A stretch of DNA of 19,006 bases from an uncultured Clostridia bacterium. Its GTDB lineage: Bacteria; Bacillota; Clostridia; Lachnospirales; Lachnospiraceae. This document shows, piece after piece, positions 6,004 through 12,523 of this stretch; the stretch's first letter is position 1; each line of letters starts with the position of its first letter. The position numbers and the translations under genes were made by a program. The notes under the pieces are model-generated. The model saw nothing but the letters and a program-made list of their open reading frames with translations. It searched no databases and was not told the origin of the DNA. The DNA lies in assembly GCA_946186175.1 (NCBI GenBank), contig CAMHMG010000023.1:1-19006 (forward strand). Direction: 5' to 3'.

Positions 6004-7608
6004 ATGGGAAACAATGCATCAATACTTAAGAATAAATTATATCTCTATATTACAGAGTTTTTTGCGGGTATGTCCGTGATGGCAGTGGAGCTTGGAGCGA
6101 GCAGACTGCTGGCTCCGTATTTTTCATCTTCACAGATCGTATGGACTATCATAATTGGAACCATTATGATTGCTATGGCACTTGGTAATATATATGGTGG
6201 AAGAAGTGCGGACAAGAAACCTGATCCGGATGTGCTATATCGGAGAATTTTAATAGCTGCGATATGGATTGCAGCTATCCCTGTGCTTGGAAAGTATGTG
6301 ATAATAGGAATTGCCGGTGTGATCATATTTACGATCAACAGTAATTATCTTATATGGGCAGCGTTTATCGCATGTATGGTGGTATTCGTCTTTCCGCTGT
6401 TCCTGCTTGGAACGGTAACTCCTTCGCTGGTAAAATACACGGTGGACAGTCTGGATGACAACGGCAAGACGGTTGGTAATCTGGGAGCAGCTAATACTAT
6501 AGGCAGCATAATAGGAACATTTATTCCTACATTTGTGTCAATCCCGGCAGTTGGAACGGCTGTGACCTTTCTGATTTTTTCAGGTATACTTCTGGTGCTT
6601 GCGCTCATTTACTTCATTAATGCAAAGCGCGGGGTCAAGAAATCACTGATAAGTGTTATACTGTTTATTGCATGTTGTGTGTTCGGGCATGACAGCAGCT
6701 TTGCCTTCTGGGAAAATGATATCACCTACGAAGGTGAGTCTGTGTATAATTATCTTCAGGTAAAAGAAGACGATGAAAATGTTATCCTTTCCACCAACGT
6801 GCTTTTTGGCGTGCAGTCAATACTCAAGAAAAATGAGGGCCTTACCGGGATGTATTATGACTATGCTATGGCAGCTCCTTATATGGCAGGCATTAAGGAG
6901 AAGGACGAGCTTGACATGTTGATCCTGGGAATGGGTACAGGAACATATGCGACACAGTGTAAAAGATATTTTGGTGACATTTCCATAGAGGGCGTGGAGA
7001 TTGATGATAAGATCACAGACCTGGCAGTACAGTATTTTGAACTGCCCGAGGATGTGCCGGTAACGACCTATGATGGCAGGGCATACCTTAATTCAATAGA
7101 TAAGAAGTATGATGTTATAATGGTTGATGCATATCAGGACATAACGATTCCGTTTCAAATGTCTTCTGTGGAATTTTTCACGCTTGTTAAGGATCATCTC
7201 AGTGAGGATGGAGTTATGGTCGTCAATATGAATATGCGTGGACAGAAAGAGGGCAATATAACGGAGTATCTTTCCGATACGATTGCAAATGTATTTGATG
7301 AGGTATATACTGTTGATGTATCATTTAATACTAACAGAGAACTTTTTGCAACGAATAATACAGAAGTGTTGAAAGTATTTGAAGATAATCTGGCAAAAGA
7401 AGATAACGAGGACCTGTCTGCAATGATGGAGAAGGTTGCATTGAACCTTAATTCATATGAAAAGGGAGATTATCTGATGACAGATGATCAGGCTCCTGTC
7501 GAACTTCTTGGAATGAAGGTTATTGATGAGATCATTAAAAATGAAGTTGAATATTACAAGGATATTTATGATGAAGAAGGTATTGAGGGATTGCTGAAAG
7601 CCATGTAA
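6004..7608 (+). CDS. Membrane protein fused to a spermidine-synthase-like domain
   Basis: This is a 534-residue two-part protein. Residues about 10-240 hold seven or so membrane segments, starting with the conserved ELGASRLLAPYF..SQIVWTIIIGTIMIAMALGN block followed by GGRSADK. Residues about 295-420 form a Rossmann methyltransferase-like fold of the PABS (polyamine synthase) type: LILGMGTGTYATQ, GVEIDDKITDLA, YDGRAYLNSID and YDVIMVDAY. This layout is that of proteins annotated as fused MFS/spermidine synthase. Whether it makes polyamines is unproven; the YDVIMVDAYQD site departs from classical SpeE, and no speD or other polyamine gene is nearby. The ATG follows AAAGGAAC. It is 113 bp after larC and could be read through from it. 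Confidence 0.8.
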   Translation: MGNNASILKNKLYLYITEFFAGMSVMAVELGASRLLAPYFSSSQIVWTIIIGTIMIAMALGNIYGGRSADKKPDPDVLYRRILIAAIWIAAIPVLGKYVIIGIAGVIIFTINSNYLIWAAFIACMVVFVFPLFLLGTVTPSLVKYTVDSLDDNGKTVGNLGAANTIGSIIGTFIPTFVSIPAVGTAVTFLIFSGILLVLALIYFINAKRGVKKSLISVILFIACCVFGHDSSFAFWENDITYEGESVYNYLQVKEDDENVILSTNVLFGVQSILKKNEGLTGMYYDYAMAAPYMAGIKEKDELDMLILGMGTGTYATQCKRYFGDISIEGVEIDDKITDLAVQYFELPEDVPVTTYDGRAYLNSIDKKYDVIMVDAYQDITIPFQMSSVEFFTLVKDHLSEDGVMVVNMNMRGQKEGNITEYLSDTIANVFDEVYTVDVSFNTNRELFATNNTEVLKVFEDNLAKEDNEDLSAMMEKVALNLNSYEKGDYLMTDDQAPVELLGMKVIDEIIKNEVEYYKDIYDEEGIEGLLKAM

Positions 7609-7636
7609 AATGAGCAAAGCAGACGATCTGCTCATT
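7609..7636 (+). terminator. Hairpin after the fused membrane/PABS gene
   Basis: AATGAGCA (7609-7616) pairs with TGCTCATT (7629-7636) immediately after the stop codon; AGCAGA/TCTGCT around CGA is an alternative inner stem. There is no T run, so termination would be weak. Confidence 0.4.
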
Positions 7637-7870
7637 AGTATGAAAAACATATAATTAGGACATGCCTACACGGAGTAATCAGCCAAGGTGAATAAATGAG
7701 TGAAGGTGCATCATACTCGCGCGAAACGCATTTTGGGAAACACACTGTGACGCAATCGAAGTAGGATAATAATATGTTAGTGAATTTAAATAAAAGAATG
7801 AGTGTAAAAAATGTGCTCGAGAATTTAATATAAGCATGGCTACAAAACATTTAAGAAAGAGGAAATAATA
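7637..7870 (+). other. Leader region of metF, no gene recognised
   Basis: This 234-base gap contains no convincing gene. Bases 7660-7760 are richer in G+C than the flanks and carry short possible stems (GAGT/ACTC, GCG-CGAAA-CGC). It could hold the metF promoter and leader. I tested S-box, THF and cobalamin riboswitch patterns by eye and found no convincing match. Short open stretches in two frames might be decayed coding sequence. The ribosome binding site of metF (AAGAGGAAAT) is at its end. Confidence 0.3.
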
Positions 7871-8728
7871 ATGATTAAGAACAAGTATTCAAATGAACAG
7901 GTGGAATTTTCATGCGAAGTATTTCCGCCAAAGAGAAATGATGAAATGTATGATATCTTTCAGACGCTTGATGATATAAGTATGCTAAAGCCTGATTACA
8001 TTAGCGTGACATATGGCGCGGGTGGAAGCAACAGCAAGAAAACAGCAAAGATAGCAGCATATATTCAGCATATATGTGAGGTAGAATCGTTAGCACATAT
8101 GACGGCAGTCGGAATGGATCCGCAATCGTTAGATGAACTCCTGACGGAATTGCAGACTAAGGGAGTAAAGAGGATACTTGCTCTTAGGGGAGACAGACCC
8201 AGAAATATGACAGAGGAGGAGTATCAGAATAGATATTATAAATATGCTTCCGATATCATTCCGGAGATCATTAGCCATGGCGATTTTAAACTATATGCTG
8301 CATGTTATCCGGAGAAGCATCCGGAGTCGCCTAGTATTGAGAGTGATATAAAGTGTCTCAAGGCTAAGGTGGACCTTGGAGTAGATGAATTGATAACGCA
8401 AATGTTCTTTGATAACGATAAGCTGTACAGGTTTATGGAATTAATTGAGAAAGAGGGGATTACAGCAAATGTTCACGCCGGAATAATGCCCATCACAAGG
8501 GTAAACCAGTTGGGGACAAGTGTTTCTCTTTCGGGTTCATCGGTGCCGACAAAGCTGTCAAATCTTATCGCTAAATATAGCGAGGACCCTGCCGGTATGC
8601 GCAAGGCTGGCATTGAGTATGCTGTGGAACAGATTGATGATCTGCTTAAGCATGGAGTTAAGGGTATTCATTTATACAGCATGAATAAGGCTGATGTAAC
8701 AAAGGAGATATACGAGGCAATCGTGTAA
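7871..8728 (+). CDS. metF: Methylenetetrahydrofolate reductase
   Basis: This 285-residue enzyme reduces 5,10-methylene-THF to 5-methyl-THF for methionine synthesis. The FSCEVFPPK start (catalytic Glu in the EVFPPK motif), DYISVTYGAGGS, HMTAVGMDPQS, RILALRGDRP (folate/flavin-binding loop), DELITQMFFDNDKLYRF and NVHAGIMPI follow the MetF TIM-barrel order. The length is typical of the single-domain bacterial form. RGDRPRNMTEEEYQNRYYKYASD is the segment typical of Clostridia. The ATG follows AAGAGGAAAT. There is no metH or other methionine gene next to it. In acetogens MetF works with a partner subunit MetV, which is not seen here. Confidence 0.93.
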   Translation: MIKNKYSNEQVEFSCEVFPPKRNDEMYDIFQTLDDISMLKPDYISVTYGAGGSNSKKTAKIAAYIQHICEVESLAHMTAVGMDPQSLDELLTELQTKGVKRILALRGDRPRNMTEEEYQNRYYKYASDIIPEIISHGDFKLYAACYPEKHPESPSIESDIKCLKAKVDLGVDELITQMFFDNDKLYRFMELIEKEGITANVHAGIMPITRVNQLGTSVSLSGSSVPTKLSNLIAKYSEDPAGMRKAGIEYAVEQIDDLLKHGVKGIHLYSMNKADVTKEIYEAIV

Positions 8729-8813
8729 CGACATGAAAGCATTTTGAATGTATTAGAATGAGTTATATGTTAAATGGGATTATGAAATATATAGAATTTG
8801 GAGGATAATACAA

Positions 8814-9023
8814 ATGATAAGAAAAGTTAAGTTTTCAATGATGCTTATATCTGTTATGGCTGTTTCGACACTGTTCTTCGGATGTGGAAAGGTTGAAAAA
8901 GAAGAGCCGAATGTTCCTACAAAGTATATAGAGAAGGCCGATGATGCAGTTGAGGAGTATAACGAAAATGTTGAGAAACTCAATGAAACAGGCAATGCGG
9001 TTGATGATGATACACAGGAATAG
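8814..9023 (+). CDS. Small predicted lipoprotein
   Basis: This is a 69-residue protein with a typical lipoprotein signal: basic MIRKVK, a hydrophobic core (FSMMLISVMAVSTLFF) and a lipobox ending in FFGC, with Cys at about residue 24 (Phe at -3 is atypical). The mature part is short, acidic and helical (KYIEKADDAVEEYNENVEKLNET), which suggests a small surface-anchored coiled segment. The ribosome binding site TTGGAGGATAA precedes the ATG. It lies 85 bp after metF and could be in its transcript. Not assigned to a family; the function is unknown. Confidence 0.7.
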   Translation: MIRKVKFSMMLISVMAVSTLFFGCGKVEKEEPNVPTKYIEKADDAVEEYNENVEKLNETGNAVDDDTQE

Positions 9024-9118
9024 AAGAGTTGATTTTGATTAAAAAGCAAGAGGGATTGTGATGAAAACCCCGGGAAATAACGAATGTATAGAAAATTGAA
9101 AAAATTTGAAAATTCCTC

Positions 9119-9146
9119 TTGCATTTTTTTTCTAAATGTGTATAAT
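9119..9146 (+). promoter_or_regulatory. Promoter of tRNA-Gln
   Basis: TTGCAT (9119-9124), a 16-bp spacer and a perfect TATAAT (9141-9146). The predicted start near 9153 is about 20 bases before the mature tRNA. Confidence 0.75.
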
Positions 9147-9172
9147 AATGATTTGTGAGTTGAATAACACAT

Positions 9173-9244
9173 TGGGGTATCGCCAAATGGTAAGGCAACG
9201 GACTCTGACTCCGTCATTTCAAGGTTCGAATCCTTGTACCCCAG
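9173..9244 (+). tRNA. tRNA-Gln (anticodon CTG)
   Basis: The cloverleaf is complete: acceptor TGGGGTA (9173-9179) with TACCCCA (9237-9243), anticodon stem ACGGA/TCCGT with loop CTCTGAC (anticodon CTG), and T arm AAGGTTCGAATCCTT. The leading U1 is normal for tRNA-Gln. The CCA end is not encoded (GCT follows). Its 3' part is a likely attachment site for the integrated element that starts just downstream. Confidence 0.95.
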
Positions 9245-9253
9245 CTAAAAATG

Positions 9254-9288
9254 GCTCTGGTGAGAATAATCACCAGAGCTTATTTTTT
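9254..9288 (+). terminator. Terminator of tRNA-Gln
   Basis: GCTCTGGTGA (9254-9263) pairs perfectly with TCACCAGAGC (9270-9279) around GAATAA, followed by TTATTTTTT. Confidence 0.92.
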
Positions 9289-9341
9289 CGCTTAAAATAA
9301 AGGGTTTCAGAGGTTTTTTACTGATTTGAACTTGTTAAAAT

Positions 9342-9356
9342 ATATTCAATGAATAC
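9342..9356. promoter_or_regulatory. Repressor palindrome O1
   Basis: ATATTCAATGAATAC differs from the perfect 15-bp palindrome GTATTCA-A-TGAATAC only in its first base. Unlike the other four copies it lies beyond the 3' end of the repressor gene, close to the tRNA and thus near the presumed attachment site. Confidence 0.6.
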
Positions 9357-9381
9357 GGGCAAATCAGCATTAAAAGAATGT

Positions 9382-9408
9382 AAAAATAGAAAAGTTACCT
9401 ATTTTTTT
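9382..9408. terminator. Terminator near the repressor 3' end
   Basis: AAAAATAG (9382-9389) pairs with CTATTTTT (9399-9406), with T runs on both strands. It could end the minus-strand repressor transcript and any read-through from the tRNA. Confidence 0.5.
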
Positions 9409-9417
9409 GAAAAGTTA

Positions 9418-9447
9418 GATGGTATGATTGATGGTATTTGATGGTAT
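9418..9447 (+). repeat. Three direct GATGGTAT repeats
   Basis: GATGGTAT occurs at 9418, 9430 and 9440 (12- and 10-bp steps, about one helical turn) between the tRNA and the repressor gene. Position and phasing fit arm-type binding sites of a tyrosine integrase; this is inference. Confidence 0.45.
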
Positions 9448-9451
9448 GAAA

Positions 9452-9934
9452 TCACCACCCTTTAATCTGTTTGATCTGCTTATCACGTTCAGGATCAGTT
9501 TGATTTTGCAAAAGTACATCAATCATTCCGACAACATTTTTTCTAGCGTCATCATTTAATCTATAGAAATTTGTCAGCAAATGATCTACATCAGGCATAG
9601 CATTTTTCCCATACATGTGCATAAGTGGATATAATGAATACTTTAAATATGTCTTCACTCTGCTAGAGTCTAGTGTTCCTTTAAGTCCATCAGGTAGTGT
9701 TGGGTATATTTCTTCTTCTTTTAATTCACCGGAAAATGGGGAAGTAGAACATATTTCATTTACATCAATTTCAAGCTCATTGGCAATCCTCAAAGCATAA
9801 TCAAATCTTAGATTAGAATCTCTGTTAATCAATGTGTATAAAGAAGAATGGTTAATTCCTGTTCTTCTTGATAATTCTCTTACATTGATACCTCGCTTAT
9901 CAATGATTTCTTTTAATTTTTTTCCGTCACCCAT
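9452..9934 (-). CDS. Xre-type repressor of the element
   Basis: This 160-residue protein starts with an HTH of the Xre/Cro-CI family: LKEIIDKRGINVRELSRRTGINHSSLYTLINRDSNLRFDYALRIANEL (about residues 7-55). The C-terminal 80 residues (YPTLPDGLKG..LLTNFYRLNDDARKNVVGMIDVLLQ) are predicted helical and probably dimerise. No Ser-Lys peptidase motif of a LexA/CI type is seen, so release from repression would need another signal. A GAGAGGAT site precedes the ATG. It is divergent from the xis-int genes; four of the five 15-bp palindromes lie in the gap between them, so it very probably represses integrase expression and its own gene. Confidence 0.85.
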   Translation of the reverse strand: MGDGKKLKEIIDKRGINVRELSRRTGINHSSLYTLINRDSNLRFDYALRIANELEIDVNEICSTSPFSGELKEEEIYPTLPDGLKGTLDSSRVKTYLKYSLYPLMHMYGKNAMPDVDHLLTNFYRLNDDARKNVVGMIDVLLQNQTDPERDKQIKQIKGW

Positions 9935-9991
9935 AATATTATCCTCTCCTCTTAATAATATATTAGCGCTTCATCTATATAATTTTAGCAT

Positions 9992-10006
9992 GTATTCAAT
10001 GAAAAT
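9992..10006. promoter_or_regulatory. Repressor palindrome O2, half site
   Basis: GTATTCAATGAAAAT keeps the left half and centre of the palindrome and loses the last part of the right half. It lies 58 bp upstream of the repressor start codon, where it could mediate autoregulation. Confidence 0.5.
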
Positions 10007-10113
10007 AAAAGAATATTTTCAAAAAATACAAAATAATTAAAAATTAAAAAAAATATGGTTGAGAGATATTAGTATTGATTGAAAGAAACCAGCATAAATA
10101 AAGGAAAAAACGT

Positions 10114-10157
10114 GTTTTCAATGAATACATATTACAATTCGTATATTCAATGAATAC
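10114..10157. promoter_or_regulatory. Repressor palindromes O3 and O4
   Basis: GTTTTCAATGAATAC (10114-10128) and ATATTCAATGAATAC (10143-10157) each differ by one base from the perfect palindrome. They are 29 bp apart and lie just upstream of the xis-int promoter, in the middle of the divergent gap. Confidence 0.65.
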
Positions 10158-10176
10158 AAAAACGTAATTTTCAGTG

Positions 10177-10226
10177 TTGACAAGTATATAAATACGTGTT
10201 ATTGTATTAGTGTATTCAATGAAGAT
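10177..10226 (+). promoter_or_regulatory. xis-int promoter with overlapping palindrome O5
   Basis: A perfect TTGACA (10177-10182), a 17-bp spacer and TATTGT (10200-10205) preceded by an extended TGT. The start of transcription should be near 10212, exactly where palindrome O5 (GTATTCAATGAAGAT, 10212-10226) begins. A repressor bound there would block initiation. Confidence 0.7.
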
Positions 10227-10256
10227 GCGAAAAAAATATTAAAAGGAGATAGTACT

Positions 10257-10466
10257 ATGGAACAGCAATCAACTATTCAAAATGAGCTGAGAATCCTCAC
10301 AGCAAAAGAGCTGGGAAGTGTATTGAAGATTGGAAGGGATAAAGCCTATGCCCTTATCAGATCAAAAGGATTTCCCTCAATATGTATCGGTAAGAGATAC
10401 ATTGTTACTGAAAAGGCGCTTAACGAATGGCTGCAACAGTATGAGCACAAGCATTTTGTTGTGTAA
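10257..10466 (+). CDS. Excisionase-like DNA-binding protein
   Basis: This 69-residue protein has a winged MerR/HTH_17-type fold: LTAKELGSVLKIGRDKAYALIRSKGFPSICIGKRYIVTEKALNEWLQQ covers residues 14-61 and matches excisionase-family proteins in the order helix-turn-helix (ELGSVLKIGRDKAYALI), strand turn (FPSICIGKRYIV) and C-terminal helix (EWL). These proteins bend attachment-site DNA and bias the integrase towards excision. AAAAGGAGAT precedes the ATG. It lies 13 bp before the integrase frame and is co-transcribed with it from the repressible promoter. It could also act as a regulator. Confidence 0.85.
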   Translation: MEQQSTIQNELRILTAKELGSVLKIGRDKAYALIRSKGFPSICIGKRYIVTEKALNEWLQQYEHKHFVV

Positions 10467-10479
10467 TACTTAAAGGAGG

Positions 10480-11772
10480 GTGGTACATCTGGAAGAAAAG
10501 AAGAAGCGAAATGCCAGAGGGAATGGAACATTTATTGAAAGAGAAGATGGTACTTTCATATATAGAAAGAGTGCCGGATACAATCCCAATGGCAAGAGGA
10601 AATACATATCAGTGGTGGGAGATACCAAAGCGATATGTGTTAAACGTATGAAGGAAAAGGAGCAGGCTCTTAATAAGAGAAACAGCAGGGTTATTGTTAA
10701 AGATTCTGATGTGGTTGAGGAGTTATGTCAGCGACATCTTGATTTTCAGGTAATGAATAATGAGTTGAAGCCTAAATCAATAGACAGACGGGAAGATACC
10801 ATCAGGAATCAGATAGAAAAATATCCCATAGGTAAGATGCAGATTCAAGCAGTCAATCCGGCAGATGTTGAAGATCATATTAGTACACTAATAAAAAAGA
10901 ATCTTTCAGTATCAACAATTAAGAAATCTCTTGATGTAATGAATGCGGCTTATGAGTGGGCTGTATTGAGAACAGAGATTGATTATAACCCCGTTGCTCA
11001 GATTAAGAAAAGTATAGTCAAGCGATTGTCTAAGCTGGAGAGCAAGAATGCTGCGGAGGCAGATGTAATTGTTCTATCTGAGGAAGAGGAAGAACTATTC
11101 CTGCAGGAGACAGTAAGGACAAATGCTAACAATGGTGAATACAAATATGCAGGCGGTTGGTATGGCAGGTTGTTACTTCATACGGGAATGAGAGTTGGTG
11201 AGCTTATTAGTCTAACATGGAAGGACTTTAATGAAGAAAAAGGGCTACTCACGATTGATAAGAACACATCGCTTGCAAGAAACCGATCCAAATCTCAATC
11301 TGAAAAAAAGTACCTTTCTAATAAGGGTACAACAAAGAATCAAAAAGCAAGGATTATTCAATTGTTTCCTGAAGCTATTGATGATTTAAATAATATCAGA
11401 GAACTTAATCCGGGTAAGCCGAATGACCTTATCTGCAGAACGAAAACCGGGGGACAGTACACCGATACAATGATGGAACATCTTATGGGAACAATTTATA
11501 AGCATGTGGATTTTGTTAATGAGGTTAGTGGTTTACATATCCTTAGAAGAACATTTGCAACCCGTATGCATGAGAACGGTGCGTCGGTAAAGGAGATAGC
11601 AGCTTATATCGGAGATTTGGAATCTACTACATTACGGTATTACATAGCGGTAAGAAAGAAGGTGGTAATGGGAAATGAGGTGACACAGGTTGTTCCAATG
11701 CCGAAGATAAGGAACAATGACTTGAATGAAAAGAAGAATGTCCCTGCCGGTAACAAGGACATTCAAGAGTAG
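10480..11772 (+). CDS. int: Tyrosine recombinase (integrase)
   Basis: A site-specific recombinase expected to integrate and excise the element. An N-terminal AP2-like arm-binding segment (ARGNGTFIEREDGTFIYRKSAGYNPNGKRK) is followed by a SAM-like core-binding domain (about residues 70-165) and the catalytic domain. Active-site residues are Arg in GMRVGEL (residue 238), His-x-x-Arg in HILR (353-356) and Tyr in TTLRYY (387/388). The length of 430 is typical of Tn916/phage-type integrases. Start choice: GTG 10480 overlaps the AAAGGAGG site itself; the best-spaced codon is a CTG at 10489 (9 bases from AGGAGG), giving a protein beginning EEKKKRNARGNG. I keep the longer frame but suspect the CTG. 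Confidence 0.9.
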   Translation: MVHLEEKKKRNARGNGTFIEREDGTFIYRKSAGYNPNGKRKYISVVGDTKAICVKRMKEKEQALNKRNSRVIVKDSDVVEELCQRHLDFQVMNNELKPKSIDRREDTIRNQIEKYPIGKMQIQAVNPADVEDHISTLIKKNLSVSTIKKSLDVMNAAYEWAVLRTEIDYNPVAQIKKSIVKRLSKLESKNAAEADVIVLSEEEEELFLQETVRTNANNGEYKYAGGWYGRLLLHTGMRVGELISLTWKDFNEEKGLLTIDKNTSLARNRSKSQSEKKYLSNKGTTKNQKARIIQLFPEAIDDLNNIRELNPGKPNDLICRTKTGGQYTDTMMEHLMGTIYKHVDFVNEVSGLHILRRTFATRMHENGASVKEIAAYIGDLESTTLRYYIAVRKKVVMGNEVTQVVPMPKIRNNDLNEKKNVPAGNKDIQE

Positions 11773-11779
11773 TAAAACT

Positions 11780-11855
11780 AAGGAGTCTCACATACTCATA
11801 TACGCAATATAAGTATAACAGAGGCTCCTTAAAAAAGAAAGATATTTTTAAGGAG
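11780..11855 (+). promoter_or_regulatory. Two-state RNA leader of the primase gene
   Basis: AAGGAGTCTC (11780-11789) pairs with GAGGCTCCTT (11821-11830; one G-U). The same right arm also begins CTCCTTAAAAA (11825-11835), which pairs perfectly over 11 bp with TTTTTAAGGAG (11845-11855), a segment containing the ribosome binding site of the next gene. The two stems share bases 11825-11830 and cannot form together, so the leader could switch between an exposed and a masked ribosome binding site. No known riboswitch motif was recognised; the signal is unknown. Confidence 0.55.
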
Positions 11856-11863
11856 AAATGTTT

Positions 11864-12523
11864 ATGAATATTTTTGAAAAGGTCAATGCTTACGTCACAT
11901 CTAGGGCTGTTGCAGAGCATTACGGACTTAGTGTACGCAAAAATGGAATGGCTTGCTGTCCGTTTCATGATGATAAGCACCCAAGCATGAAGATAGATTC
12001 TCGTTATTATTGCTTTGGATGTGGTGCTAAGGGTGACGCCATAGATTATGTGGCTAGGTTATATGATTTGTCTCAGTATGATGCTGCTTTAAAGATAATA
12101 GCTGATATGGGACTTCCGATTGAAGTTGGGAAGCATTCTGTATTATCTCCCAGTGCAATAAGCAAGATTGCAGAAAAGAAGAATCGGCAGAGACTTGAGG
12201 CAAAGTTCAAAGGCTGGTGTCTTTCAGCGGTTAATTCCCTATGTAAATGCAGAGATACAATTAAATACATTGATGAACATTTAAGCACAAGGTATCAGGG
12301 AGCTGTTTTTGATATTCCGGAAATATCGGTGTTATATCATGATAAGCCTGTCATTACTTATATGCTTGATATCCTTTGCACCGGATCAGAAGAGGAGAAG
12401 ATGGAACTCTTCATAAAAGGTCGGAGGGAGGTGTCAACCATTGTCGAGAGAATTGATAACGTCAGAACAGGTTTCATGGCAGGAAGTGGCGGAGATCATA
12501 GACAGAGAAATGACTACTGTTGA
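11864..12523 (+). CDS. CHC2 zinc-finger primase-like protein
   Basis: The N-terminus carries the zinc-binding domain of DnaG-type primases: C32-P-F-H35 ... C50-F-G-C53, inside CCPFHDDKHPSMKID..YYCFGCGAKGDAIDYV. There is no TOPRIM domain in the remaining 160 residues; the C-terminal part is helical and unassigned. Such stand-alone CHC2 proteins accompany VapE-type proteins in phage-like and plasmid-like replication modules, where they probably help initiate DNA synthesis. I use ATG 11864, 8 bases after AAGGAG; the upstream ATG at 11858 is too close to that site. The end overlaps the vapE gene by 83 bp, so the two are likely translationally linked. Confidence 0.8.
   Translation: MNIFEKVNAYVTSRAVAEHYGLSVRKNGMACCPFHDDKHPSMKIDSRYYCFGCGAKGDAIDYVARLYDLSQYDAALKIIADMGLPIEVGKHSVLSPSAISKIAEKKNRQRLEAKFKGWCLSAVNSLCKCRDTIKYIDEHLSTRYQGAVFDIPEISVLYHDKPVITYMLDILCTGSEEEKMELFIKGRREVSTIVERIDNVRTGFMAGSGGDHRQRNDYC

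Noticed and set aside
7660..7770. Cobalamin, THF or SAM riboswitch before metF
   Set aside because: Short resemblances (GGGAA, ACTGTGA, GGAGTA) are in the wrong order or spacing and no full core could be built.
9061..9099. A 12-codon frame (MKTPGNNECIEN) before tRNA-Gln
   Set aside because: Too short and without any further support; likely chance.
9342..10226. CRISPR-like array from the repeated TATTCAATGAA sequence
   Set aside because: The copies are unevenly spaced short palindromes, not long direct repeats with uniform spacers; they fit repressor operators.
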